Source of the DNA: Myxococcales bacterium
GTDB lineage: Bacteria; Myxococcota_A; Bradymonadia; UBA7976; UBA1532
Direction: 5' to 3'
NCBI GenBank assembly: GCA_009692505.1
Contig: SHZC01000010.1
Span: 1 to 49,047, forward strand
Length of the DNA: 49,047 nucleotides
Position numbers and translations under genes: made by a program. Positions 18,086 through 26,370 of this stretch are shown piece after piece; the stretch's first letter is position 1; each line of letters begins with the position of its first letter. The notes beneath the pieces were generated by a model. It made no database searches. It was not told the origin of the DNA and saw only the letters and a list, made by a program, of their open reading frames with translations.

Positions 18086-18912
18086 AGCATCCGCCCCGCC
18101 GCGCCATCGATCGGAAGGCGGAGACGAATAAAGCCTGCCGAACCCTCAAAGTCCGGATGGCTGCTGCCGATCCAAATCAACCGCCCTTCATGCAATTCGG
18201 CGAATCGTCGCCCGGTTGTCAAGCCCATGCCGACGGCCCCTCGGCGCGTCGTGAAGAAGGGCTGAAAGATGTCGTCCGTTCGCGCCTCCAGGACACCGGG
18301 GCCCTTATCGATCACGTCGATCACCGCAAAGCCGCGCTCGTCGGTCACGACCACGAAGATCGGCATTCCCTCGGCCTGCCCCGAGTGGACCGCATTGTCG
18401 ATCATCGCCTCGACGGTCTCGATGATCTGAGCCGGCACACCATTCAGCATGAGACCAGGGGCCGCTCGATGAGAGAGCCGAACGTCGGCGACGCGCTCGC
18501 GGGCGTGCAGGGTTCTGGCGCGGGCGACGGCCGTCGATACGACCTCGTGGAGCGAGAAAGGGACCGGCGGCCCGGAGAGTTCCACCGCGCTCGGCAAGGC
18601 CCGAATGACGGCGGCGATCCGATTGACCTCGCTGACGCCATCCGAACAGTCCGCCACGAGCTGCCTGAGGATCTCCCCGGGAGGCTCCAGATAGAGCTCA
18701 CGCCGCTGAGCCTCGAGCACCGTTACGGCGGCGGCATACTCCGGAGGCAGAGACCTCAAAAGCGCGGTCTGGGCCTCCAAGAGCTGACAGAGACCCTCGA
18801 TATCCCGCGCGAGGCTCGTGAGGTTCGAGCCCAGGTAGGTGAGCGGATTATTGATGGCGTGTACGAGGCCGGCGCAGAACGCCTCGGCCTCAGCCATGGA
18901 GAACTTAGGCAT
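18082..18912 (-). CDS. Soluble sensor histidine kinase
   Basis: A 276-residue histidine kinase with no receiver or membrane domain. The H-box is right at the N-terminus (GLVHAINNPLTYLGSN, His18), in the HisKA form of NtrB/ZraS-like kinases. Then come a long helical stretch, N-box MIDNAVHSG, G1 DKGPGV, the F-box FQPFFTTRRGAVGMGL, and a terminal GFIRLRLPI. With so short an N-terminus there is no room for a sensor domain, so the input must come from a partner protein. It overlaps the receiver-kinase by four bases and starts 15 bases after the BNR-repeat lipoprotein, which ties it to the gld-type operon. Confidence 0.92.
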   Translation of the reverse strand: MPKFSMAEAEAFCAGLVHAINNPLTYLGSNLTSLARDIEGLCQLLEAQTALLRSLPPEYAAAVTVLEAQRRELYLEPPGEILRQLVADCSDGVSEVNRIAAVIRALPSAVELSGPPVPFSLHEVVSTAVARARTLHARERVADVRLSHRAAPGLMLNGVPAQIIETVEAMIDNAVHSGQAEGMPIFVVVTDERGFAVIDVIDKGPGVLEARTDDIFQPFFTTRRGAVGMGLTTGRRFAELHEGRLIWIGSSHPDFEGSAGFIRLRLPIDGAAGRML

Positions 18913-18927
18913 GCGTGCGCGCCTCGT

Positions 18928-20970
18928 TCATCGAGTCGTCAAGAGGGTTGACTGTCTCGACTGGAGCACGAGCAGCGCCCCATCACCCGTTGCAGCGAGA
19001 CCAAAGGCCCCGGGCGCGTAGCCCAGGAGGTCCGGAGATCCACGCGTCTTGATTCGATAAAGGCCGTCGGCACCTGTGACGAGCAGCACGCCCCCGCGGG
19101 TGAGGAGGCTCTGCCCGGGGCGAGCGATCGACCCCGGCGCGGCCAAGAGTTGCCACGAAGCCGACGCCACGACGAAGCGGTAGACGGCGCCGCCACGCGT
19201 CACGGCGGCGGACTCGGTGAGACCAGACGACACCGAGAGGAGCACGTCGTCACCGATGGGGGCTGAGACGAGGGTCCACGTCGCGGGCGGGGCCGAGGCC
19301 TGGCCGATGAGGAGAGACCCTGAGCCTTCTACAACGGCGACGAACTCTCCGCTCGGCCTCAGGCTCGGGCGAAGGAGACGATCGGTGTCCAGGAGGCCCC
19401 CCACGGCCGTCAGGTCAAGCGCCCTTACAGCAGCGCCGACGACGTCGAGCCACTGCCCATCGTTACAGCCGACGAAGCTGCGACCCTCATCCACGGCGCG
19501 GACCCACAGGGGTCGGCAGGGAAGGTCAACGACGGTCGCCGACGCGCCGGCCTGCTCGCCTTGAAACAGGTGGTCAAGGCCGACCGCCACGATCCGGTGA
19601 CCGCCCGCCGTGTCGAGGTCGAGATAGCCGGTTCGAGGTGCTGCGGCCAAGCCATGCCAGAGGCGCCCGCCGTCATCGGATCTCACGAGGCGACCATCGA
19701 TGGTCACGCCGACCGCGATCCGGGGGTGGGTATAGACCACGGCGAGCAGTGGCCGCGGAATGGGCGTCGCGGGCACGAAGGGCTCGGCGTTGGAGCTCAA
19801 GATCGGCTGGCCACCCGCGCTGACAAACCCACGGCCCGCAGAGGTGATCAAACCCCGGGCTTCAGACGCCTCGTTGACCCGCTGCCACGTCCGGCCACCA
19901 TCCTCGGAGACGACCGCGCCCCCCGGCCCCGCCGGCACGGCAAACAGGCGAGCGTCAGCGGTGACGGCGAGCGAGGCGAGCTCATGCAGGGGTCGAGGCA
20001 CATACTGGGCGGGCAGAAAGGCGCGGTGAACGAGGCGCGCGACCGGGGACCGCTGCTCCCGATCGCCAAGACCCACGGCGACCACTCGATCCTTGTCCAG
20101 ATGCCGCACGTCGACGACGCGGCTCGGAAGGCCGGGGTGGTCAAACGACAGGCTCTCAAAGGTGTGCCCACCGTCGCGGGACCGGGCCGCGTCGGTCGGT
20201 CCGAGGACCACGACCTCAGTGCCCAGGGCCGACAGCGCGAGCGCGCCTTCGAACGGCAGAGCGAAGCTCTCGACCACGGGCGGTGACTCGGCCGAGACCT
20301 CGACGGAGAGCAGCGTGCGGCCTTCCGCGAGAGCGAAAATCCTGGCTCCCGAGAGCGCGACGGTTCGCCGACCCTCATCGCCGCAGGTGAACGGCAAAGC
20401 AGTGAACGACTGGCCGGCGTCGTCGGAGTAGAGCGCGAGCCGCTCGTCGCCCGCGCACAGGACCACCTGCCGATCGTTCTCCTCGACGTGGGTCAGCGCG
20501 TGGGAAGCCGGCGCGCGCTGGGGTGTGAAACGCCCGGGATCAGCGAGGAAGAGACCACCGGTCCTGTCAAAGACACGGCGGGCCCCGGCTGAGAAGCGCA
20601 GACCCACAACCTCAGTGGTCGCCACGACCCAACGATCAACCGACGTGCCGAGCGGCGGGTCGAGATCGCGAGGCCAGGCCGGCGGCAGAGGCGGCGCCTC
20701 GAGCACGGTCAAGGTCTGGGGCCCCGCTGTCCCGAAGGCGCCCGCAGGCTGGCCCACAGGCGAAGTCCCACCGACCGACCACAGCGGCAGCGCGGGGCTC
20801 GGCGACGCCCCGTTTGGACGGTCGGGGGGCGACGGCGCAGGGTAGCTGCGTCGCTCCGGGAGCGGTTCCGTCCGACCGTGCGGCGAGGCATCGGGCACGT
20901 CGACATCGACGCACGCGAAGGCGAGCGGCGCGCACAAGAACATCGACAAGGGGGAGAAGCGAGCAGCCAT
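18928..20970 (-). CDS. BNR/Asp-box repeat lipoprotein (beta-propeller)
   Basis: A 680-residue secreted protein. The ATG at 20970 gives MAARFSPLSMFLCAPLAFAC, a signal with a lipobox Cys at residue 20. The open frame extends 36 codons further, but that would hide the signal. After a Pro/Ser linker the sequence carries repeated Asp-boxes: YSDDAGQSFTAL, SRDGGHTFESL, VSEDGGRTWQRV and RSDDGGRLWHGL. These are typical of sialidase- and sortilin-like beta-propellers. No sialidase Arg triad or FRIP motif was seen, so binding rather than hydrolysis is likelier. It lies between the DUF4340 gene (115-base gap) and the histidine kinase (15-base gap) and may be the outer-surface component of that operon. 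Confidence 0.8.
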   Translation of the reverse strand: MAARFSPLSMFLCAPLAFACVDVDVPDASPHGRTEPLPERRSYPAPSPPDRPNGASPSPALPLWSVGGTSPVGQPAGAFGTAGPQTLTVLEAPPLPPAWPRDLDPPLGTSVDRWVVATTEVVGLRFSAGARRVFDRTGGLFLADPGRFTPQRAPASHALTHVEENDRQVVLCAGDERLALYSDDAGQSFTALPFTCGDEGRRTVALSGARIFALAEGRTLLSVEVSAESPPVVESFALPFEGALALSALGTEVVVLGPTDAARSRDGGHTFESLSFDHPGLPSRVVDVRHLDKDRVVAVGLGDREQRSPVARLVHRAFLPAQYVPRPLHELASLAVTADARLFAVPAGPGGAVVSEDGGRTWQRVNEASEARGLITSAGRGFVSAGGQPILSSNAEPFVPATPIPRPLLAVVYTHPRIAVGVTIDGRLVRSDDGGRLWHGLAAAPRTGYLDLDTAGGHRIVAVGLDHLFQGEQAGASATVVDLPCRPLWVRAVDEGRSFVGCNDGQWLDVVGAAVRALDLTAVGGLLDTDRLLRPSLRPSGEFVAVVEGSGSLLIGQASAPPATWTLVSAPIGDDVLLSVSSGLTESAAVTRGGAVYRFVVASASWQLLAAPGSIARPGQSLLTRGGVLLVTGADGLYRIKTRGSPDLLGYAPGAFGLAATGDGALLVLQSRQSTLLTTR

Positions 20971-21085
20971 CGACCGGTAGCTTACGCCGTCCCGCCCGAA
21001 ACTGTTAAAGGCCTGGTCGAAGAACCCGGCACGACTCGAAGAAGCCGCCGTGACCACCGGCGCGAGTGCCGGCGTCAATCGGCAA

Positions 21086-22144
21086 TCACTCGCCTCCGGG
21101 CGGCGCGAACCCCGGCGGCATCATGCCGGGCGGCATCATCCCTTGGCCCGCCTCGCCGTTGGCATCAGCCGCGGCCTGCTCGGGCTTCTTGATGAAGTCG
21201 TCGACGACCTTCGTGCGGGGGCCTTCGGTGGCCCACTTGGAGGCGACGACGACGAAGGCGTTGTCCTTGGCCTTGACGTAGAAGCCGTCCGTGTCCGCGG
21301 CCCCGGCTTGCGCGCCGACGACGTACTCGATGGTGATGGGCTTGTCGGCTTCCATGCCTTCGAGCACGACGGTGACGCCGGCCTCGAGGCCCATCGCGCT
21401 CGTGATCTCCTTGCCGACGGGGCGGTCGAGGCTGACCCGCGCGAGCTGCGAGACGAACGCCGTCACCTTCGAGTCATCGAGCTCGACCCCGGGCGGCAGC
21501 TCCGCGAGGTTCCACTTCGTCGCGTCCTTGCGGAAGGTCAACGTGCCGCGACTGCTCTGGACTCGAATCGCCGAGAGCTTGTCCGAGTCGCTCTTGATGT
21601 ACTGCGGCTCGACATAGTTCCGTGCCGAGCTTGAGACCTGATACTCGCTCAGGCCACGCCCCTGATAGACGTCGTTGCTGTCGGCGAAGCGGATGTGAAT
21701 GCTCGAGCTCGCCCCCGAACCGACCACGAGCTTCTTCGTCGTCGAGCCCGCCGTCACGACGATGTCCTTGCCGTATGTCTCCTTGCCGACCCGAAGCGCG
21801 TTGTGATTCGCGGCCTGGGTGGCGAGGGGCTGCTTGACCTTCATGGCCGCGAGCTTCTTGACGATCTCCTCGACCTTGCTTTTTTGGGCGGGGTAGTTGC
21901 CGGCCGTGGAGACGACCCACTCGGTGCCCTCTTTGACGAGCTTGACGGACTCGGCGGGCTTGCCGTCCTCGCCAGGCTTCGTGCTGATCTCCAGCGCGGT
22001 GATGTCACCCGCATCGAGCGCGAGCAGGGCGTGGGACTGTTGCCCGGGGCTGCGCCCGCCGGTCAGCCACGTGGCGGCCACGAGCAAGAGCTGGACGCCG
22101 AGCACGAGGCCCAGCAGACGAATGGCACGGTTCTGGGGATTCAT
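21086..22144 (-). CDS. DUF4340 domain protein
   Basis: A 352-residue protein of the DUF4340 family, which regularly follows GldG-type proteins. One N-terminal hydrophobic segment (RLLGLVLGVQLLLVAATWL, ~8-27) anchors it, and the rest should be periplasmic. The body alternates beta-rich units, for example VKEGTEWVVSTAGNYPAQKS and FRKDATKWNLAELPPG, two similar 'lysine-tryptophan' repeats. The tail is Gly/Met/Pro-rich (MMPPGMMPPGFAPPGG), an unusual low-complexity end. ATG at 22144 overlaps the gldFG stop (ATGA). It is likely an accessory of the adjacent ABC system. The family's exact role is unknown. Confidence 0.85.
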   Translation of the reverse strand: MNPQNRAIRLLGLVLGVQLLLVAATWLTGGRSPGQQSHALLALDAGDITALEISTKPGEDGKPAESVKLVKEGTEWVVSTAGNYPAQKSKVEEIVKKLAAMKVKQPLATQAANHNALRVGKETYGKDIVVTAGSTTKKLVVGSGASSSIHIRFADSNDVYQGRGLSEYQVSSSARNYVEPQYIKSDSDKLSAIRVQSSRGTLTFRKDATKWNLAELPPGVELDDSKVTAFVSQLARVSLDRPVGKEITSAMGLEAGVTVVLEGMEADKPITIEYVVGAQAGAADTDGFYVKAKDNAFVVVASKWATEGPRTKVVDDFIKKPEQAAADANGEAGQGMMPPGMMPPGFAPPGGE

Positions 22145-25100
22145 GCGCGCACCTCGGGGGAGAGCGTGATCGGCACCGCGCGGCGGCGGCGCGTCGAGAG
22201 CGTGGCGACGATGCCGGAGAGGAGCGCCAAGGTGGCGGCGTAAGTGCCGATCTCCCAGCGCGTCATCTCGTCGGGCGTCCTGGGCTCGAGCGTGCGCGAG
22301 AACGCGCCGGCCGAGCGAATCTGGAGCAGGTCGGTGTCCTCCATCGACCAGTCGACCAGGTTTCGGACGAGCATGAGGTTGCCCCTGAAAGGGCCACCGC
22401 CGGCCTGGTTCGCGAGCTGCGTGACGAGGTCACTGGCGAACTCGCTGCTCCCGACGACGACGAGGCGCGCGTCGGGCGTGGACTCCTTCAGGGTGCGACC
22501 CGTGCGATCCGCGCCCTCCCCGGCCTCGGCGTCGGCCTCGAAGAGCGGGGACGCCTTGTCGGCGAAGTAGCTCTTCATGCGACCGACGACGCTGACGGCG
22601 AGCGGGAAAGCGGCGTACTCCCCCTCAGTCTTGGAGAAGCCCAGGTTCGGCTCGTCCTTCCGAGGCTCGATGTTCGAGTCTTTCCGGAGCCAGCTCTTGT
22701 CCGAGCTCGTGAAGAGGACCTCGGCCTTGACCTCGTCGGGCTTCAGACCCTCGGCCAGCTTCAAGGGTGAGGCCCAGGTCATGGCGATCCCCGGCACACC
22801 CGAGAGCGCCATGTGACCCTCGAGGAAGGTGTCGGGCCGCACGTCGGGGAAGAACGGGTAGGACATCATCTCGATGCGCTGCATGACGAACTGCCCACGT
22901 CGCTCCTGCACGGGCACGGGGAACTTGGCGTTCTGCTCGTCCATGACGAAGCCGTCTTCAATGGTGACGCCGTAGGCTTGCAGCAGCTTGCTCAGGCCCT
23001 CGTCCTGCTTGACCGCGCTGATGCCCTCGCGGTCGGCCTTGACGGTGTACGCCCCGGCGAGGGCCACGACGGCACCGCCCCGCATGAGGTACTGGTCGAT
23101 CGCGAACAGTTGCTTGTCGTCGAGCTTGCCGGGCTTGGCCACGATGAGCACGTCGATGTCCTGCGGGACGAAGCCCGACTTGAGGTCCTCGCGCTTGACG
23201 GTGAGGTCCTCGGAGAACACCTGCTGCACGGCCCGGTAGTCCGCCTGCGCCTTCGGCTGCTGAAACTGGGGCGGCATCATGGGGTTGGGCTGCTCCTGCT
23301 TGGGCTCCTCGGAGAGCAGGGCGACGGTCTTAAGAAAGCCCGGCGTCGCGCGTTTGATGGCCGCCTCGATGTTCGTGCGAATGGCCGCCTCGCTGACGTC
23401 ACCCTGGGGGAAGACGCTCTCGAGCTTGTCCCCGGACTGGAAGAGCAGGTGCATATAGAACTGGTCTTTGGCGAAGAGGTCAGTCGCCAGCGGTCGGAAG
23501 CCGTACTTCTGGTTGATCTCCTGGGCGAGGGCCTGGTCCTTTGACGGGTCCTTCTCTTCGAAGACGAACTTGCCGCCGCTCTTGTCGGCGAGCTCCTTGG
23601 AGATCTTGCGAACGCGGTCCGGGGCGTCCTTAAACTCCTCGGGCAGCTTCTCGACCGAGATGAACGCCGTGAGGCGGGCGGGGGTCGCGGCGGCCGCGAA
23701 GACCGCGTCGATGCTCTGGAAGCCGTGGGCGACCTTCTTGATGGCCCGCGTCAGGTCGTACTCGATGTTCTTCAGTCGAACCTCGACGTCGGACTCGCCC
23801 GCGTTGATCTCGATGAGGTCGTCGAAGGAGAGCACCTGGTATTCGTCGCCGTACTTGATCAAGAGGTGGAAGTAGGAGTTGACGACCGAGTCCTCGTGGC
23901 GACCCGTGATCCGGAACGGGAAGGTCTTGATGCTGTACTGCTGGTTCAGCTCCTCCTCGAGGTCCGGATCCATATTGGGATCGGCGTACTCGACGGTCAC
24001 CTTGCCGCCGCCCCGGATCTGGTACTCCTTGAGGAAGTCACGGATACGCGGCACGAGCGGGGCGAGCAGCGGGTGCGTCTTCTCGGAGAAGTAACCGCTG
24101 ATGGTCAGCGGCTCCGCGAGGCTCTCGAGCAGCTCCTCGGTGACGTGGCTGATGCTGTAATCGCCGCCCGAGGTGAGGTCGACGCGCAAGGCCGTCACGG
24201 GGGCGAGCCAGGCATTGCCGGCCACGACGTTGAGGGCGGCGAGCAGCGCGAGGAGCTGGAGGCCACCGGCGCGGGAGACGCGAGGGTTGGCGTTCTGGAA
24301 GAGCCTTACCGGCAGCGTGAGGATGGCGAACAGCGCGACGAGCGCGACCACGACGAGCCGTGCGAGGAGCTTGGCCTCGCCGTCCACGGTCTGTTCGGGC
24401 ACGAGCTGGATGACCGCCAGGAGCACGAGCCCGGTGACGACCGCAAACAGGACCGAGGAGCGCGCGGCCGTGAGGACCTTGAGGGTGTCGTCGTCGTGGT
24501 GCGTGCGCTTCTGGTCGACGAAGAGCCCGTTGAGCAAGAGGAAGAACGCCGAGAGGCTGCCGTAGTAGAAGAGGTCGCGTACGTCGAGCACGCCCCGCTC
24601 GATGCTGAGGAACCGGCTGCCGGTGCCCAGGGAACGCATGACCTCGGCGCCGTTGTTGCCGAAGAAGCCGGCGATGGTGTCCGAGCCGAGCGCGTAGAGG
24701 ACAGCACCAATGACACAGGTCACCATGAGCGCGACGATTTGGTTATCGGTCCGCGAGCTGACGCAGAGGCCGACGGACATATAAGTCGACGCGAGCAGGA
24801 AAGCCGCGACATAGCCGCCGATGACCGGGCCCCAGTCGAGCGTCCCGAGCAGGTCGACGGCGATCGGCAGGGGCAAGGTGAGCCCGAGGGCCAGGGCCAC
24901 GAGCGCCATGCCGGCGACGAACTTGCCGAGCACGAGATCCCGCGTGCGCATCGGCAAGGTGAGCAGGATCTCCAGCGTGCCCATCTTCTGCTCCTCGCTC
25001 CACTGCCGCATGGTCACGGCCGCGACGAGGAAGATCAGGAGGAAGGGCAGGGACTGGAAGAGCGGGCGGACGTCGGCGAGGTTCCGGGAGAAGAACTTCG

Positions 25101-25224
25101 CGTAATAGAAGAAGTAAAAGAGCGTGACGACGAGGAAGAGGCCCAGGAAGATCAGGGCCACCGGAGAGAGGAAATACGAGCGCAGCTCTTTGCGCGCGAT
25201 GGTTTGTAAGCCTACGGACTTCAT
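22141..25224 (-). CDS. ABC-2 permease fused to GldG-like periplasmic domain (GldF-GldG fusion)
   Basis: A 1027-residue fusion. Residues ~1-250 are an ABC-2 permease of the GldF type (KELRSYFLSPVALIFLGLF, MRQWSEEQKMGTLEILLTLPM) with about six membrane segments. A further membrane stretch (~265-370) leads into a GldG-like 'ABC-type uncharacterised transport' domain (LTISGYFSEKTHPLLAPL, FLKEYQIRGGGKVTVEYADP, VLIVAKPGKLDDKQLFAIDQYLMRGG) and a final hydrophobic helix near 1000. In Bacteroidota GldF and GldG are separate proteins. Here they are one polypeptide with no stop or frameshift between. It overlaps both neighbours by four bases. It probably forms the membrane part of the ABC system energised by the upstream ATPase; the substrate is unknown. 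Confidence 0.9.
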   Translation of the reverse strand: MKSVGLQTIARKELRSYFLSPVALIFLGLFLVVTLFYFFYYAKFFSRNLADVRPLFQSLPFLLIFLVAAVTMRQWSEEQKMGTLEILLTLPMRTRDLVLGKFVAGMALVALALGLTLPLPIAVDLLGTLDWGPVIGGYVAAFLLASTYMSVGLCVSSRTDNQIVALMVTCVIGAVLYALGSDTIAGFFGNNGAEVMRSLGTGSRFLSIERGVLDVRDLFYYGSLSAFFLLLNGLFVDQKRTHHDDDTLKVLTAARSSVLFAVVTGLVLLAVIQLVPEQTVDGEAKLLARLVVVALVALFAILTLPVRLFQNANPRVSRAGGLQLLALLAALNVVAGNAWLAPVTALRVDLTSGGDYSISHVTEELLESLAEPLTISGYFSEKTHPLLAPLVPRIRDFLKEYQIRGGGKVTVEYADPNMDPDLEEELNQQYSIKTFPFRITGRHEDSVVNSYFHLLIKYGDEYQVLSFDDLIEINAGESDVEVRLKNIEYDLTRAIKKVAHGFQSIDAVFAAAATPARLTAFISVEKLPEEFKDAPDRVRKISKELADKSGGKFVFEEKDPSKDQALAQEINQKYGFRPLATDLFAKDQFYMHLLFQSGDKLESVFPQGDVSEAAIRTNIEAAIKRATPGFLKTVALLSEEPKQEQPNPMMPPQFQQPKAQADYRAVQQVFSEDLTVKREDLKSGFVPQDIDVLIVAKPGKLDDKQLFAIDQYLMRGGAVVALAGAYTVKADREGISAVKQDEGLSKLLQAYGVTIEDGFVMDEQNAKFPVPVQERRGQFVMQRIEMMSYPFFPDVRPDTFLEGHMALSGVPGIAMTWASPLKLAEGLKPDEVKAEVLFTSSDKSWLRKDSNIEPRKDEPNLGFSKTEGEYAAFPLAVSVVGRMKSYFADKASPLFEADAEAGEGADRTGRTLKESTPDARLVVVGSSEFASDLVTQLANQAGGGPFRGNLMLVRNLVDWSMEDTDLLQIRSAGAFSRTLEPRTPDEMTRWEIGTYAATLALLSGIVATLSTRRRRAVPITLSPEVRA

Positions 25225-26189
25225 GCCGCCTTCTCCTCGGTCTTGGCCGGCGCGCGGGCCGCGTGTTCCTGCATGAGGCCGCGGAAGACGTTCTCGAGGC
25301 TCGGGGTCTCAGGGGCGACCGCCATGAGCTTCCAGCCGCCCGTTGCGGCCGCGGCGATGATCTCCGTCGTCGGGGGCTCGGCGCTGTCGAAGTCGCAGGC
25401 CCAGACGTCGTACCCACGGTTCTCCAGATCAGCACCGCGGCGCGTGACCTTCTTGACCCCAGGCACCCGACCGAGGCCCGTGCCGACGCCGTCGCTGCCC
25501 TCCTTGACCGAGACGCGCACGGTCTTGGCCTTGAGCATATCGCCCAAGGTCGAGTCCGCCGCCAACTCCCCGTCAATGAGGATCACCACGCGATTACAGA
25601 CCGCCTCGATCTCGTGGAGGATATGGGTCGACAAGATGATTGTGCTGTGCTCGGCCAGCCGCTTGATGAGCGCGCGAATCTCCAGGATCTGCACCGGGTC
25701 GAGGCCGTTGGTCGGCTCGTCCAGGATGAGCACCTCGGGCTTGTGCAGGATGGCCTGAGCCAGCCCCACTCGCTGCCGGAAGCCCTTGGAGAGGTTGCCG
25801 ATGGGGCGCACGAGGTGCTTGGTCAAGCCCGTGGCCCGAACGGCATCCGAGACCGCGGCGATCTGCTTGCCCGGCTCGATGCCCCTAAGCTCGGCCATCA
25901 TGAGCAGGTACTCTTGCACGAGCAACTCTGGGTAGAGCGGCGCGTTCTCGGGAAGATAGCCGATCTGCTTCTGAACGCCGATGCGGTCCAGCATGACATC
26001 GACGCCCCCCACGGTGCAGGCGCCCGAGGTGGGCTCGAGGTATCCCGTCAGGATCTTCATGACGGTGGTCTTGCCGGCCCCGTTTTGACCGAGGAGGCCG
26101 ACGATGTCGCCCTTGGCCACGTCGAAGCTGACGCCCTTCACGGCTCGGACCTCGCCGTACCGCTTTTCGAGATTCTTCACTGAAATCAT
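25221..26189 (-). CDS. ABC transporter ATP-binding protein (GldA type)
   Basis: A 322-residue ABC ATPase. Walker A is GQNGAGKTT (34-42), Q-loop region GYLPENAPLYPEL, signature LSKGFRQRVGLAQA, Walker B VLILDEPTNGLDP, and H-loop STHILHEIEA. The GYLPENAPLY block is typical of the GldA/ABC-2 exporter group. A ~90-residue C-terminal extension after the nucleotide-binding domain is also common there. The ATG at 26189 is preferred over an open extension to 26219 because AAGG lies about seven bases upstream and ISVKNLEKRYGEVRAV is the normal family start. It is first in the operon, with a promoter-like sequence at 26259-26287. Confidence 0.93.
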   Translation of the reverse strand: MISVKNLEKRYGEVRAVKGVSFDVAKGDIVGLLGQNGAGKTTVMKILTGYLEPTSGACTVGGVDVMLDRIGVQKQIGYLPENAPLYPELLVQEYLLMMAELRGIEPGKQIAAVSDAVRATGLTKHLVRPIGNLSKGFRQRVGLAQAILHKPEVLILDEPTNGLDPVQILEIRALIKRLAEHSTIILSTHILHEIEAVCNRVVILIDGELAADSTLGDMLKAKTVRVSVKEGSDGVGTGLGRVPGVKKVTRRGADLENRGYDVWACDFDSAEPPTTEIIAAAATGGWKLMAVAPETPSLENVFRGLMQEHAARAPAKTEEKAA

Positions 26190-26258
26190 CGTGTTACCTT
26201 GTCTGACTGAGAGCAGCACGCGCTCGTCTAATCCGCCCGCAACATGGGCGGCGGCCGC

Positions 26259-26287
26259 CTTATTCCCCCGGCGTCGAGATTTGTCAA
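26259..26287 (-). promoter_or_regulatory. Sigma-70-like promoter for the gldA operon
   Basis: On the minus strand a perfect TTGACA (26287-26282) is separated by exactly 17 bases from AATAAG (26264-26259, four of six matches to TATAAT). Predicted transcription starts near 26252, leaving a leader of about 60 bases before the gldA-type ATG at 26189. This is the best promoter match seen in the window. Confidence 0.6.
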
Positions 26288-26301
26288 CGCCTGCAGCGTT
26301 G
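26285..26301. promoter_or_regulatory. Palindrome overlapping the -35 box, possible operator
   Basis: CAACGC (26285-26290) and GCGTTG (26296-26301) form a perfect six-base inverted repeat around a five-base centre. The left arm overlaps the -35 TTGACA of the gldA promoter. It lies between the two divergent genes, so a bound regulator could affect both. No regulator is identified. Confidence 0.4.
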
Positions 26302-26370
26302 GTCTTTCACCGGGAGGCATGGATGCGGTCTACTATGCCGAGAGCGCAGCCTGAGGCGATCGGAGAGACT

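Noticed and set aside
21020..21085. CCGGC-N6-GCCGG inverted repeat as a terminator between DUF4340 and the BNR gene
   Set aside because: Only a five-base stem and no T-run, in very GC-rich DNA where such stems are frequent by chance.
23725..25209. 494-codon plus-strand open frame rich in Glu/Arg/Asp
   Set aside because: Antisense of the GldF-GldG fusion; no motif, and low-complexity composition typical of a shadow.
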